64,000 nt of DNA from positions 124,001 to 188,000 of the forward strand of contig NZ_JAQMUB010000081.1 of assembly GCF_028330965.1 (NCBI RefSeq), given 5' to 3'. Both the position numbers and the translations under genes were made by a program. The DNA is from Oscillatoria sp. CS-180. Its GTDB lineage: Bacteria; Cyanobacteriota; Cyanobacteriia; Phormidesmidales; Phormidesmidaceae. Positions 29,422-37,713 of the stretch are shown piece by piece; within the stretch, counting starts at the first letter, position 1, and each line of letters starts with the position of its first letter. The notes under the pieces were generated by a model that saw only the letters and a program-made list of their open reading frames with translations, did no database searches and had not been told where the DNA came from.

Positions 29422-30897
29422 ATGTCTCAAGCGCTGCTCAAGAATTATGTCAACGGAGAATGGCGGCTTTCTAGTGCAAATGAACAGATTCCCGTAAAGA
29501 ATCCTGCCACAGCAGAAATTCTGAGCTATGTGCCACTATCCCCAGCAGAGGAAGTTAACCAAGCTACAGACTTAGCTGCCGAAGCTTTTGAGATTTGGCG
29601 ACGAGTGCCACCAACAGAGAGAGTGCAGCCGCTATTTAAGCTAAAGGGGCTACTAGAAGTTCATGCCGATGAAATCGCTCGTCTCATTACGCAGGAGTGC
29701 GGCAAGACACTTAAAGAATCACGGGGAGAACTTCAGCGAGCAATCGAAAATGTTGAAGTTGCTTGCGGTATCCCAACCACGATGCAGGGCACTGTTCTGG
29801 AAGATATTGCTCGGGGAATCGATGAATTTATGATTCGTCAGCCCTTAGGGGTAGCTGCTGCGATCGCCCCCTTCAACTTTCCAGCAATGATTCCCTTCTG
29901 GTTTATGCCCTATGCGATCGCCTGTGGCAACACCTACTTGGTAAAACCTTCTGAAAAAGTGCCGATGACCCTACAGCTAATTTTTGAGCTGATCGATCAG
30001 GCAGAATTTCCACCAGGAGTTATCAATCTTGTCAATGGAGCCAAGGAAACAGTAGATGCTATTCTTCAGCATCCGAAAATTCGTGCCATCAGTTTCGTAG
30101 GCTCGTCTCCAGTCGCTCGCCACGTCTACGCCCAAGCTGCGGCTCATGGTAAGCGGGTGCAGTGTCAGGGAGGGGCTAAGAATCCGGTGATTATCCTGCC
30201 TGATGCTGACATGGAGATGACAACTCGAATCGTGGCAGATAGCGCTTTTGGCTGCGCTGGACAGCGCTGTTTGGCAGCCTCTTTGGCCGTGACTGTAGGC
30301 GAAGCACAAACACGGTTTATCGAAGCGATCGCAGACGCAGCGGCTACTCGTGTCACAGGCAATGGACTTAATGCAGACGTCCAAATGGGACCCGTCATTT
30401 CTGCTCAGAGCAAAGCCCGTATTGAGTCGTTGATTCAGTCCGGGGTAAATGAGGGAGCCAAGATTCTAGTCGATGGCCGCAATCCTCAAATCACTGGGCT
30501 AGATCATGGAAATTTTGTAACGCCCACTGTTTTAGACAATATTCCCCCTGATGGCGAGATTGCCCATACAGAAATTTTCGGGCCAGTGTTGGGATTGATG
30601 TCGGTGGAGACGGTTGATGAGGCGATCGCGCTGGTTAATCAAAGTCCTTGGGGAAACATGGCATGTCTTTTTACTAGCAGCGGAGCCGCTGCCCGCAAGT
30701 TTCGCTACGAAGCGGAAGCTGGCAATATTGGCATCAACATTGGCGTTGCAGCACCAATGGCATTCTTTCCCTTCAGCGGTTGGAAAGATAGCTTCTTTGG
30801 CGATCTCCACGGGCAAAGCCATCACGCGGTGGAATTCTTCACGCAAACCAAGGTTGTTGTTGAGCGCTGGCCCAAAGAGTGGAGTCGTCAGTTCTAG
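29422..30897 (+). CDS. mmsA: methylmalonate-semialdehyde dehydrogenase (CoA-acylating) family
   Basis: Aldehyde dehydrogenase superfamily. The catalytic Cys lies in [16 protein letters not shown], which matches the MmsA signature, and other motifs are [41 protein letters not shown] and [13 protein letters not shown]. The usual general-base Glu of other ALDHs is replaced by an Asn-containing GGAKNP, as is normal in CoA-acylating MmsA. It oxidises (methyl)malonate semialdehyde to acetyl- or propionyl-CoA in valine or inositol breakdown. No other genes of those pathways are nearby. 491 aa, complete. Confidence 0.9.
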   Translation: MSQALLKNYVNGEWRLSSANEQIPVKNPATAEILSYVPLSPAEEVNQATDLAAEAFEIWRRVPPTERVQPLFKLKGLLEVHADEIARLITQECGKTLKESRGELQRAIENVEVACGIPTTMQGTVLEDIARGIDEFMIRQPLGVAAAIAPFNFPAMIPFWFMPYAIACGNTYLVKPSEKVPMTLQLIFELIDQAEFPPGVINLVNGAKETVDAILQHPKIRAISFVGSSPVARHVYAQAAAHGKRVQCQGGAKNPVIILPDADMEMTTRIVADSAFGCAGQRCLAASLAVTVGEAQTRFIEAIADAAATRVTGNGLNADVQMGPVISAQSKARIESLIQSGVNEGAKILVDGRNPQITGLDHGNFVTPTVLDNIPPDGEIAHTEIFGPVLGLMSVETVDEAIALVNQSPWGNMACLFTSSGAAARKFRYEAEAGNIGINIGVAAPMAFFPFSGWKDSFFGDLHGQSHHAVEFFTQTKVVVERWPKEWSRQF

Positions 30898-30921
30898 TTG
30901 TCTTCAGCAGTTGGATCAGAG

Positions 30922-31683
30922 CTATGAGCTACACGAGACGATGGTGGGGTCAAAATTAGTTTGTGCTTTAGTAACGCTCTGTGTATTGGTATCGTAGATG
31001 AGAATTCCCTCACCTGCGCTATCCAATTGCTCAATGAGAGTACCCTCACGATTCCAGATAGATGAGTGTCCTGCACTTTCAAAATCATCTGCTAGCCCAA
31101 TGCAGTTCGACATCAAGACAGGAATTGAGTACTGACGAGCGACATGGATGAGCCGTTCACTAGCTTGCTCAACGCCGCTCATCGTTTTTGCAACACTGGC
31201 AACGTAAACTTGCGCACCACTTTTATGGGCCTGTTCTGCATGGTCTGAGATTGATAATTCATAACAGATGGCGAGAGCAATCTTGCAGCCTTTGACATTG
31301 AACGCGGAGAAACTTTGCCCTTTTACAAAGAATGGTTCTTCGTCGGAGTGTAGGTATTGTTTGGAGTAAACTCGTCTCTCCTGCTCTGGTTGAAAGAGAA
31401 CCAAGCTAATACAAACCCCACGATTGGTCCTGGTGGGTACGCCAACGCCAATGATAGTGTTTTGGGCATCGCTAATGGCTTGAAACTCGTCTAATTTGCG
31501 ATCGCTTGGATGCATTGCCAGTCCTTCCGCAAGGGAAGGCTCGTATCCTGTCAGGGACAGCTCTGGGAAAATAACCAGATCAGCTTGCTCTGCAATGGCT
31601 AGTTCTAAAAAAAATTTGTGTTGCTCAATATTTTTAGCAATATCGCCCTTGGTAGGTTTTGTCTGTACGACACAAATTCTCAC
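30922..31683 (-). CDS. carbon-nitrogen hydrolase (nitrilase superfamily)
   Basis: The Glu-Lys-Cys triad is present: Glu in VIFPELSLTGYEP, Lys in VYSKQYLHSDEEP, Cys in IALAICYELSISDHA. 253 aa, a free-standing amidase-type member; the substrate is unknown. I use a GTG at 31683 (VRICVVQTKPT) with GGAGAA ahead of it. An upstream ATG at 31767 would add 28 residues that come from a repeat-B element and have no family match. Convergent with mmsA (24-base gap). Confidence 0.87.
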   Translation of the reverse strand: MRICVVQTKPTKGDIAKNIEQHKFFLELAIAEQADLVIFPELSLTGYEPSLAEGLAMHPSDRKLDEFQAISDAQNTIIGVGVPTRTNRGVCISLVLFQPEQERRVYSKQYLHSDEEPFFVKGQSFSAFNVKGCKIALAICYELSISDHAEQAHKSGAQVYVASVAKTMSGVEQASERLIHVARQYSIPVLMSNCIGLADDFESAGHSSIWNREGTLIEQLDSAGEGILIYDTNTQSVTKAQTNFDPTIVSCSS

Positions 31684-31727
31684 TGGCCTGTTCTCCAAAG
31701 GATAGGAACGGTAGGCATTGCTTCTAC

Positions 31728-31822
31728 AGCCGTCGCCAATCCCGTTAGGACAAGCCCGGCAAGCCATCTGGCTATACGCATCTGGCTATACGCCAAGTAC
31801 CTGAATACTATTGGGTGCCCCA
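31728..31822 (+). repeat. dispersed intergenic repeat, family B copy 3 with internal duplication
   Basis: Matches the copy at 4797 over GCCAATCCCGTTAGGACAAG, GGCAAGCC and ACCTGAATACTATTGGGTGC. It also contains a 14-bp tandem duplication, CATCTGGCTATACG, at 31765-31778 and 31779-31792, that the other copies lack. Confidence 0.75.
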
Positions 31823-31836
31823 GCATGCGTCTGTCA

Positions 31837-31885
31837 TCTGCACCCTGGCACCCCAGCAGAATCCACTGTCGTGCCAGGGTGCAGA
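31837..31885 (-). terminator. strong 15-bp hairpin downstream of the 94-aa gene
   Basis: TCTGCACCCTGGCAC and GTGCCAGGGTGCAGA form a perfect 15-bp stem with a 19-base loop, eight bases past the end of the small leftward gene. No T-run follows on either strand, so it may block exonucleases or be a remnant of a mobile element. Confidence 0.6.
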
Positions 31886-31893
31886 GATTTGCG

Positions 31894-32178
31894 CTATTCG
31901 AATATGCGATCGCGCTGCAAATATCTTAAAACGTCGCCCGGATCTTGCCGAATCAAGACGCCATTTTCTGGCACGTCAATTTTAGGACTCCATTCGATGC
32001 GCTCAATACAGCGTCGTAGGTGAAACAGATCAATAGCGCTTTGAGTATCGGCTTCTGTACCAACCAGGTATAGTCGCAACCGTTTATGTCGTCTCGGTGA
32101 ATCCGACGACTCCTCAGGTAACGAAGGTGGCACCGTTTCCATATGAGAAGACGGTGCAAAGTATTGGATATGTATCAC
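31894..32178 (-). CDS. small hypothetical protein (94 aa)
   Basis: I do not recognise the family. The product has a variable, acidic and proline-rich N-terminal third and a compact C-terminal region (RLRLYLVGTEADTQSAIDLF, RRCIERIEWSPKIDVPENG, DPGDVLRYLQRDRI) that looks like an alpha/beta fold with one beta strand at its start. The GTG at 32178 is supported by GGAGGA seven bases upstream; a TTG at 32193 and ATG 35 bases inside are less likely. The gene lies between a perfect 15-bp hairpin and a folded RNA element (32269-32385) whose reverse strand would be its 5' leader. Confidence 0.6.
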   Translation of the reverse strand: MIHIQYFAPSSHMETVPPSLPEESSDSPRRHKRLRLYLVGTEADTQSAIDLFHLRRCIERIEWSPKIDVPENGVLIRQDPGDVLRYLQRDRIFE

Positions 32179-32268
32179 AGGGGATTCCTCCAAAGAATCG
32201 AGTTTGGTGGATTCCCGAAGTCTCAGTTGTTCCTAGACAGTAGCGAGTGTAGGGCAGCCTAGAATAGG

Positions 32269-32385
32269 CATAGCCCGTAACGACAGGCGGGGACTGTCTG
32301 CGGGTAAGGTGCTGGGAGGTGCGCTAACACCATCCCAGTGCCGTCAACCAGCTTCCGGGGATCAAGCTGCACGGAGACAGCTATG
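32269..32385. ncRNA. candidate structured RNA with four-way junction
   Basis: Four nested or adjacent stems are visible. P1: CATAGC (32269-32274) with GCTATG (32380-32385). P2: CCG (32275-32277) with CGG (32301-32303) and inside it GACAG (32282-32286) with CTGTC (32294-32298). P3: CTGGGA and GGTG (32312-32321) with CACC and TCCCAG (32328-32338), one bulged A. P4: CCGT (32341-32344) with ACGG (32371-32374), and inside it CAGCTT (32349-32354) with AAGCTG (32364-32369). P2 and P4 end in loops that share CGGGGA. Strand cannot be decided from pairing; on the minus strand it would be a leader ending 90 bases before the 94-aa gene. I did not recognise a known family with confidence. It lies in the 512-base gap 32179-32690. 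Confidence 0.65.
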
Positions 32386-32471
32386 GTTGTTGATGGTAGT
32401 GTATTTATCTCCCAGAAGCAAGTAATGTTTGATACGAAGTTTCAACAAAACCAGAAGCGCAGGGTTGTCAT

Positions 32472-32572
32472 AGGAACGGGAACTTGTTTAAGTGTCAACT
32501 TTGAGCTTTGGATTCGCCGATGACTCAATCATTCAAAACTCAAAAGTGAGAACTTAAAATTCATTCGTTCCA
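32472..32572 (-). repeat. ~100-bp repeat C, copy 2 (inverted relative to 21762-21861)
   Basis: The reverse complement begins GGAACGAATGAATTTTAAG and ends AAGTTCCCGTTCCT, matching copy 1 with only a handful of differences. It does not contain a gene here. The rest of the gap up to 32690 shows nothing I recognise. Confidence 0.9.
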
Positions 32573-32690
32573 TAGAGACTTCTCAACCAGTAGGCAGAAG
32601 GTGAAGGTCATCTTTTACACACCATAGACCCTCATCGTCTTGGTTTATTTTCAGCCATCTATCCTTAATAGTTTTCTTGACAGACTCCAT

Positions 32691-33230
32691 TCATCCTTTG
32701 AGCTTTTGAGTGTTGGTTACCAGACTTTCTACAAACTGGCTCAACCGCTCATTAAGCTTCTCGTCAACTAATTTGCCGTCTTCGTTGAAAGCTTTCCAAG
32801 CTTGCCCGATCGCAACCTGCTCAGGAATCACCCAGGCGTGCACCCAGCGAGCAATCTTTCGAAGATCATTCAAAGCGTTGCTATTAGACTGTCCGCCTAG
32901 CACGCTAATAGCACCAACCACCTTATCCGACAGCTCATCAAAGCTCATTAGATCCAGCGCATTCTTCAGCACTCCGCTAACGCTGCCGTGATATTCCGGC
33001 GTTACTAAAATCAAACCGTCTGCCTCTTTGACCGTTTGCTGCAATTTTGCAACATCTGGATAGTCGCCATACTCCTTGCTGCCATCACAAAACGGCAAAT
33101 CAAGATGACGCAGATCCAATACAGTGGCCTCTGCGCCTAATGCTTGGGCTTTTTGAACTGCGATCGCCAAAGCTTGGTGGCTATAAGATCCCTTTCGCAA
33201 GCTTCCAGCAATGCCTACCAACTTAACCAT
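32691..33230 (-). CDS. NAD(P)H-dependent FMN reductase (flavodoxin-like)
   Basis: 179 aa flavodoxin-fold reductase. The phosphate-binding loop GIAGSLRKGSYSHQAL is at the N terminus, DGLILVTPEYHGSVSGVLKNALD is the flavin-ring loop, and GAISVLGGQSNSNALNDLRKI follows. Members reduce FMN, quinones, chromate or azo dyes with NAD(P)H; the physiological substrate is unknown. The ATG has AGGAGG four bases upstream. Single gene. Confidence 0.9.
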   Translation of the reverse strand: MVKLVGIAGSLRKGSYSHQALAIAVQKAQALGAEATVLDLRHLDLPFCDGSKEYGDYPDVAKLQQTVKEADGLILVTPEYHGSVSGVLKNALDLMSFDELSDKVVGAISVLGGQSNSNALNDLRKIARWVHAWVIPEQVAIGQAWKAFNEDGKLVDEKLNERLSQFVESLVTNTQKLKG

Positions 33231-33411
33231 GAAACCTCCTGCCGCCTTCTAATATAAAGTCATAATGAGTATGAGTTAACTCTAGCATCAAATAGCCTAA
33301 TCGTGAGTTAGGTGGTTGTCCGAACTTGCAGAGTTGTTTCTGATGGTTCGATGATTAAAGGCTTTATGGCTTATTTTTGTAGAGTCGCAAAGCGTATACC
33401 TCTGAGGTCGT

Positions 33412-34239
33412 ATGGCGATTAGCGTCGAAGACCGAACATCTCCCTCTGCTGCTGATATCGTTCCTGACAACGTTCAAGAGCGGCGGATTGTGGTGTTTTT
33501 AGTTTTGTCAGGGCTGTTTTTAGGGACTTTAGGGATGCTAAACATCCTGGGTATCAGTCGGTTCGTGAAAATTTTCACCTGGGATGATTTTGCTGTAACG
33601 GTCGCTGTTGGAGCGCTTCCTTACCCCTTGACGTTTTTGTGCACAGATCTGATTTCTGAACTGTACGGACGGCGGCGTGCTAATCAAGTGGTTGGGATGG
33701 GGTTATTGCTCAATCTTTGGGTTGTGTTCATTATTTGGTTAGGCGGCGTATTGCCTGGATTCGAATCGATTGATCCAATAACCGGCGATATTGTTCGAGA
33801 TGCGGCTGACCGCCTGCCTGTATTTTTTGAAATTCGCAGCTTGACCTTTGGCACTGTTACCGCTTCCATGATTGCCTATCTCACAGCTCAGTTTGTAGAC
33901 GTCCAGCTTTTTCACTTTTGGAAGGAACTAACACAAGGCCGATATCTTTGGCTGCGCAACAATGGCTCTACTTTAATTAGTCAATTGGTTGATACCACTG
34001 CCGTTATTTTGATTAGCCATTTCCTCGCGGGGGTTCTGCCCATTGATCCGGCTCAAAATCTCTGGCCGCAACTGATTACGTTTGTGGGGTATGGCTATGC
34101 TTTTAAGCTCATTGCTGCCCTACTCGATACCGGGCCGTTCTATGTCTGCGTTTATTGGCTGTCTCGATACCTGCGTGTAGATTCTCCTTTTAGCCAAGCG
34201 TCTCTGATGGCTGAAAAACCTCGATCTAGGGATGGATGA
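33412..34239 (+). CDS. queuosine precursor transporter (YhhQ/VUT family)
   Basis: Six or seven membrane segments over 275 aa. The YhhQ/VUT signature is recognised in LPYPLTFLCTDLISELYGRRRANQVV, read in two parts as LPYPLTFLCTDL and ISELYGRRRANQVV, with LFHFWKELTQGRYLWLRNNGS and ISQLVDTTAVILISHF. The family takes up preQ0/preQ1-type precursors for tRNA queuosine. I found no preQ1 riboswitch in the 180 bases upstream. ATG start with a polar N-terminal region of about 25 residues. Confidence 0.9.
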   Translation: MAISVEDRTSPSAADIVPDNVQERRIVVFLVLSGLFLGTLGMLNILGISRFVKIFTWDDFAVTVAVGALPYPLTFLCTDLISELYGRRRANQVVGMGLLLNLWVVFIIWLGGVLPGFESIDPITGDIVRDAADRLPVFFEIRSLTFGTVTASMIAYLTAQFVDVQLFHFWKELTQGRYLWLRNNGSTLISQLVDTTAVILISHFLAGVLPIDPAQNLWPQLITFVGYGYAFKLIAALLDTGPFYVCVYWLSRYLRVDSPFSQASLMAEKPRSRDG

Positions 34240-34523
34240 AAGGAAATCTACAGGCTTTCCGGGTCAGTCAAAGTTTTTTTGCCTATGCGTAACGTCGATA
34301 CTGCGGCTTTCTGTGATAGGCTGCAACCTCAACTGGGCGTAATGCGATCGCTTGAGAAGTGATGATCTAAGGCAGGTTCTGTGTGTTTTTTCCATGGCAC
34401 GAGATGTCTCTGAAATGGGTCCACAGTAAGCGATAATCAAACACAAATACGTCTGTATTTGGTAACGACCAACTGACGCAGAAACAAACAGTAGACTTTT
34501 CGCAGAAACCTATTAGATTCTCT

Positions 34524-35324
34524 ATGACCCGCGTAGTTGTTTTGACATCTGGTAAAGGTGGTGTTGGCAAAACCACATGTACTGCCAACCTGGGAATGGC
34601 ATTGGCTCAGAAGGGTCAACGGATCGTTGTCATTGATGCTGACTTTGGTTTGCGAAACCTCGATCTCCTATTGGGGCTAGAAAATCGTATTGTTTATACT
34701 GCGCTTGACGTGTTGGCAGGCGACTGTCGATTAGAACAAGCCTTGGTTAAAGATAAGCGGCAACCCAATTTAGCTTTGTTGCCCGCTGCTCAGAACCGGT
34801 CTAAAGAGTCTATTAATCCTGAACAGATGTCTGAGCTGGTGTCTAAGCTTAAAGCTGAAGGGATTGACTTTGTCTTCATTGATTGCCCAGCTGGAATCGA
34901 AGGGGGATTTAGAAACGCGATCGCAGCTGCCCGAGAAGCCATTATCGTAACGACACCTGAAATTTCTGCCGTTCGAGACGCTGATCGAGTCATTGGACTA
35001 CTCGAAGCCAACGACGTTAAGGCGAAGCGCTTGGTCATCAACCGCATTAAGCCTGCCATGGTGCAAGAAGAACAAATGATGTCGGTGCAAGACGTGCAAG
35101 ATATCTTGGCGATTCCTCTTTTGGGCATTATTCCCGACGATGAGCGCGTTATTGTTTCCACAAACCGAGGTGAGCCGCTAATTCTGGAGAAAAATTTGTC
35201 TCTTGCTGGAGTTGCGTTTGCTAACATTGCCAGACGGATGCTGGGGGAGAAGGTACCCTTTATGGATCTCAGTGCCCCTCACGATGATTTGTTTTCAAGA
35301 TTTCGTCGCCTTTTTAGAGGCTAA
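34524..35324 (+). CDS. minD: septum site-determining protein MinD
   Basis: P-loop ATPase that positions the division site. The deviant Walker A SGKGGVGKTTCTANLG is at residues 7-22, then VIDADFGLRNLDLLLGLENR and FIDCPAGIEGGFRNAI. The C terminus ends in a short amphipathic basic helix (DLFSRFRRLFRG) that serves as membrane anchor. minE follows 45 bases downstream. minC, often next to minDE in cyanobacteria, is not in the window. Confidence 0.97.
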   Translation: MTRVVVLTSGKGGVGKTTCTANLGMALAQKGQRIVVIDADFGLRNLDLLLGLENRIVYTALDVLAGDCRLEQALVKDKRQPNLALLPAAQNRSKESINPEQMSELVSKLKAEGIDFVFIDCPAGIEGGFRNAIAAAREAIIVTTPEISAVRDADRVIGLLEANDVKAKRLVINRIKPAMVQEEQMMSVQDVQDILAIPLLGIIPDDERVIVSTNRGEPLILEKNLSLAGVAFANIARRMLGEKVPFMDLSAPHDDLFSRFRRLFRG

Positions 35325-35369
35325 ATCAATCGCCGCAAGTCTACCTGTCCGTCTCTTGATTATTTGCCC

Positions 35370-35777
35370 ATGCTGAGTGAACTGTTAGAACGGCTTTTCA
35401 ACAGAGGTCGTACAGAGACAAGCCGTACAGCGGTCAAGCGTCGCTTGCAATTCGTTTTAGCCCACGATCGCACCGATCTTTCGCCTGAAATGGTGGAAAA
35501 GATGCGCCAGGAAATTTTGGAAGTCGTTTCTCGATATGTCGAGATTGAGACTGAGGGATTGGAATTCACCCTGGAAAATGATGAACGTATGACTGCCCTG
35601 ATCGCCAATTTGCCAATCCGTCGAATTCGTCCTGTAGATAAGAATGAATCTCTAAAAGAGACCTCCCCTAAAGAGGATTCCTCAGCTGTAGAAGCGATCG
35701 CTCCTGAGACAGAAACAGCTGAACCTATGGACACCGTGAACACTCCAGCAGCTTCGGATACGCCAGTTGAGACTTGA
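35370..35777 (+). CDS. minE: cell division topological specificity factor MinE
   Basis: Residues 1-90 match MinE: an N-terminal helix ([11 protein letters not shown]), the anti-MinCD segment ([21 protein letters not shown] read in two parts) and the dimer-forming C-terminal domain ending in [12 protein letters not shown] 45-residue acidic, Ser/Thr/Pro-rich tail follows, longer than in E. coli. ATG at 35370 is preferred over a TTG two codons upstream. The stop is separated by only two bases from the next ATG. Confidence 0.95.
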   Translation: MLSELLERLFNRGRTETSRTAVKRRLQFVLAHDRTDLSPEMVEKMRQEILEVVSRYVEIETEGLEFTLENDERMTALIANLPIRRIRPVDKNESLKETSPKEDSSAVEAIAPETETAEPMDTVNTPAASDTPVET

Positions 35778-35779
35778 GT

Positions 35780-36211
35780 ATGGCAACACCTTCAGACTCT
35801 GCCAAACCCTCTACAACGGCTCTCAAACAGACCGTGAAATCATTGGGTCTGCCGTCCATCACTCGTCATGTTTTCCTATGTGCTGACCAAACCAAACCGA
35901 AATGTTGTGATAGAGCTGCCAGCATCACAGCCTGGAACTATTTGAAGCAACGGCTTAAAGAGCTACAGCTCACTACTCCAACTGCAAGCCAGCCAATCTG
36001 CGTTTTTCGGACTAAGGCTAACTGTTTACAAGTTTGTCAACAAGGACCGATTCTACTCGTTTATCCTGACGGCGTTTGGTATCACAGTGCCCATCCTGAG
36101 ACGATCGAGCAAATTATCCAGGAGCACCTCATCCACAATAGAGTTGTTGAGGAATATGCCTTTCTATCCCACCCCCTGGCGCCACTACCGACACTGCACG
36201 AAGATGCTTAG
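35780..36211 (+). CDS. thioredoxin-like [2Fe-2S] ferredoxin-domain protein
   Basis: 143 aa. The region RHVFLCADQTKPKCCDRAAS and later TKANCLQVCQQGPILLVYPDG, GVWYHSAHPETIEQIIQEHL is the thioredoxin-like [2Fe-2S] ferredoxin fold, with cysteines in CADQTKPKCC and CLQVC as ligands. Such small proteins occur widely in cyanobacteria. It starts two bases after the minE stop, so it is probably co-transcribed and perhaps translationally coupled with minDE; a link to cell division is only suggested by position. Confidence 0.85.
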   Translation: MATPSDSAKPSTTALKQTVKSLGLPSITRHVFLCADQTKPKCCDRAASITAWNYLKQRLKELQLTTPTASQPICVFRTKANCLQVCQQGPILLVYPDGVWYHSAHPETIEQIIQEHLIHNRVVEEYAFLSHPLAPLPTLHEDA

Positions 36212-36489
36212 GAAGCCACATAAATGTAGTGTTCTGCAACCAACAGAGTGCGCTCTTGAGCGGTGTTCTGTTCAAACCGTAAACGCTTTAGCTAATCTAT
36301 AGACACATGAATTGTTGAAGCTGTTAGGATACTCATCACTAAGAATCAGACATAGGTGGTACATACGTAAACAAACTATACACAGTTGGCAGATTCGATG
36401 ATTTTTCGTTCTCTGCGTCTTCTATTTCATCAGGTTGGGTACTCTGTAGTAGGGTTAATTGACATTGGTTTTTAGATAAGCAGGTCAAC

Positions 36490-37137
36490 ATGAAAGACGG
36501 GAATGCCGGGGATCAGAAGACACTATTGCTCATTGATGACGATCCTAATTTGATCTTGCTAGTCAAAGACTATCTGGAATTTCGGGGATACCAAGTCATC
36601 ACAGCAGAAAACGGTCGGGAAGCTCTCGATATTTTGAATGGCAACAGTCCTGACATGATCATTTGTGATGTCATGATGCCAGAGATGGACGGCTATGCGT
36701 TTGTGGAACATGTGCGTGAAAATCCAGAAACTGAATGGATTCCGCTATTGTTTCTCTCGGCCAAGGGGCAGAGCCAAGATCGGGTCAAGGGTCTAAATAC
36801 TGGGGCTGATGTCTACATGGTGAAGCCATTTGAGCCAGAGGAGTTGGTTGCCCAAGTGGAGTCTTCCTTGAAGCAGGCTTCACGGCTGATTCGTCAACAG
36901 GTGCGAGGTTCGTCTTCTGCTCCTACCATCAGCGTACCTTTTGATGTTGAACTCACTCCAACCGAACTCAAAGTGGTGCAGTTTGTGGCCCGAGGCATGG
37001 CGAACCGAGAAATTGCGGAAGAGCTACAGGTAAGTCAGCGAACGATTGAAAGCCACGTCAGCAACATGCTGGGTAAGACTGGTTTACACAATCGTACTGA
37101 ACTCGCTCGTTGGGCAATTGAAAACAACAAAGCTTAA
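36490..37137 (+). CDS. NarL/LuxR-family response regulator (Ycf29-like)
   Basis: Receiver domain at residues 10-125 with acid pocket LLIDDDPN, phosphoacceptor Asp60 (MIICDVMMPEMDG), Ser in LFLSAKG and Lys in YMVKPFEPEEL. The LuxR-type helix-turn-helix is at 150-215 (LTPTELKVVQFVARGMANRE, ELQVSQRTIESHVSNML). The arrangement resembles the Ycf29/TctD-like regulators of cyanobacteria and red-algal plastids, but this assignment is by memory of layout only. No histidine kinase lies next to it. Confidence 0.88.
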   Translation: MKDGNAGDQKTLLLIDDDPNLILLVKDYLEFRGYQVITAENGREALDILNGNSPDMIICDVMMPEMDGYAFVEHVRENPETEWIPLLFLSAKGQSQDRVKGLNTGADVYMVKPFEPEELVAQVESSLKQASRLIRQQVRGSSSAPTISVPFDVELTPTELKVVQFVARGMANREIAEELQVSQRTIESHVSNMLGKTGLHNRTELARWAIENNKA

Positions 37138-37159
37138 GATAGGCCACTCCTCTTAGTTT

Positions 37160-37248
37160 GTCAGACCGATCAGATGAGCGATCGCACGAAGACAGCAGAG
37201 CCTCCAGATGCTGTTTGGTGCAAAGTCCAGAGGGCTTAAACTATACAC
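37160..37248 (+). repeat. degenerate family B repeat copy 4
   Basis: CCTCCAGATGCTGTTTGGTG followed by CAAAGTCCAGAGGGCTTAAA parallels the hairpin core and tail of the copy at 13598, with more changes. It lies between the response regulator and the tRNA. Confidence 0.5.
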
Positions 37249-37322
37249 TTTAAAAAGCTGCATTTTCTCAGCCAAGTGCCTTACTCGAAGGCGTTTAGTT
37301 TGGTATGCTATATGTCCAGTGT

Positions 37323-37395
37323 GCTGGTGTAGCTCAGTTGGTAGAGCTGCTGATTTGTAATCAGCCGGTCGCAGGTTCGAGTCCTGTCACCAGCT
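37323..37395 (+). tRNA. tRNA-Thr (anticodon UGU)
   Basis: 73 bases. Acceptor GCTGGTG pairs with CACCAGC; the D-arm is GCTC/GAGC; the anticodon stem GCTGA/TCAGC encloses TTTGTAA, giving anticodon TGT; the T-arm carries GGTTCGAGTCC. CCA is not encoded. Reads ACA codons. Confidence 0.97.
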
Positions 37396-37402
37396 TCTCT
37401 CT

Positions 37403-37440
37403 AAAAGCCCTGCTGTGTAAAGCTTCAGGGACTTCTTTTA
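37403..37440 (+). terminator. possible terminator after tRNA-Thr
   Basis: CCCTG and CAGGG pair around a 14-base loop, extended by AG/CT with a bulge, and are followed by TTCTTTT. A weak but plausible rho-independent terminator. Confidence 0.5.
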
Positions 37441-37515
37441 ATTGGATTTGCAAGCGTTTTTGGTCTCTTTCCCTGTACTAAAAGCTATGCAATAACAAAG
37501 CATCGTCCACAGCTG

Positions 37516-37713
37516 CTAGGTATCTCCATTCTCCTGAAGGATCTGAGCCAATCGTTCCTTGATTAAGACCCGAAGCTTTGCTGCAAGTGGCAACTCACTC
37601 CAAGCTACATCGTCTCGGCAAGTTTCTACTTGCTCACGAATATCGCTGACATCAAGAGAACTGGTGGGAAGGGGGTAAATCGGACGGTGTTTTTTTCTGA
37701 TGAAGTAGCACAC
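37516..37713 (-). CDS. small hypothetical protein (65 aa)
   Basis: I do not recognise it. The C-terminal half (DVAWSELPLAAKLRVLIKER) looks helical and gene-like, similar in style to small proteins of toxin-antitoxin loci. The GTG at 37713 has no good ribosome-binding site. It may itself be a remnant, as the following 1.3 kb is full of broken genes. Confidence 0.35.
   Translation of the reverse strand: MCYFIRKKHRPIYPLPTSSLDVSDIREQVETCRDDVAWSELPLAAKLRVLIKERLAQILQENGDT

Noticed and set aside
31683-31767. Longer nitrilase with an ATG at 31767
   Set aside because: The extra 28 residues come from a dispersed repeat; the GTG at 31683 has a ribosome site and matches the family start.
32269-32385. 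Reading the structured region as RNase P RNA, tmRNA or SRP RNA
   Set aside because: The universally conserved sequence blocks of these RNAs are not present and the length does not fit RNase P or tmRNA.
33231-33411. preQ1 riboswitch upstream of the queuosine-precursor transporter
   Set aside because: I searched for the short hairpin with the A-rich tail typical of preQ1-I and saw none.
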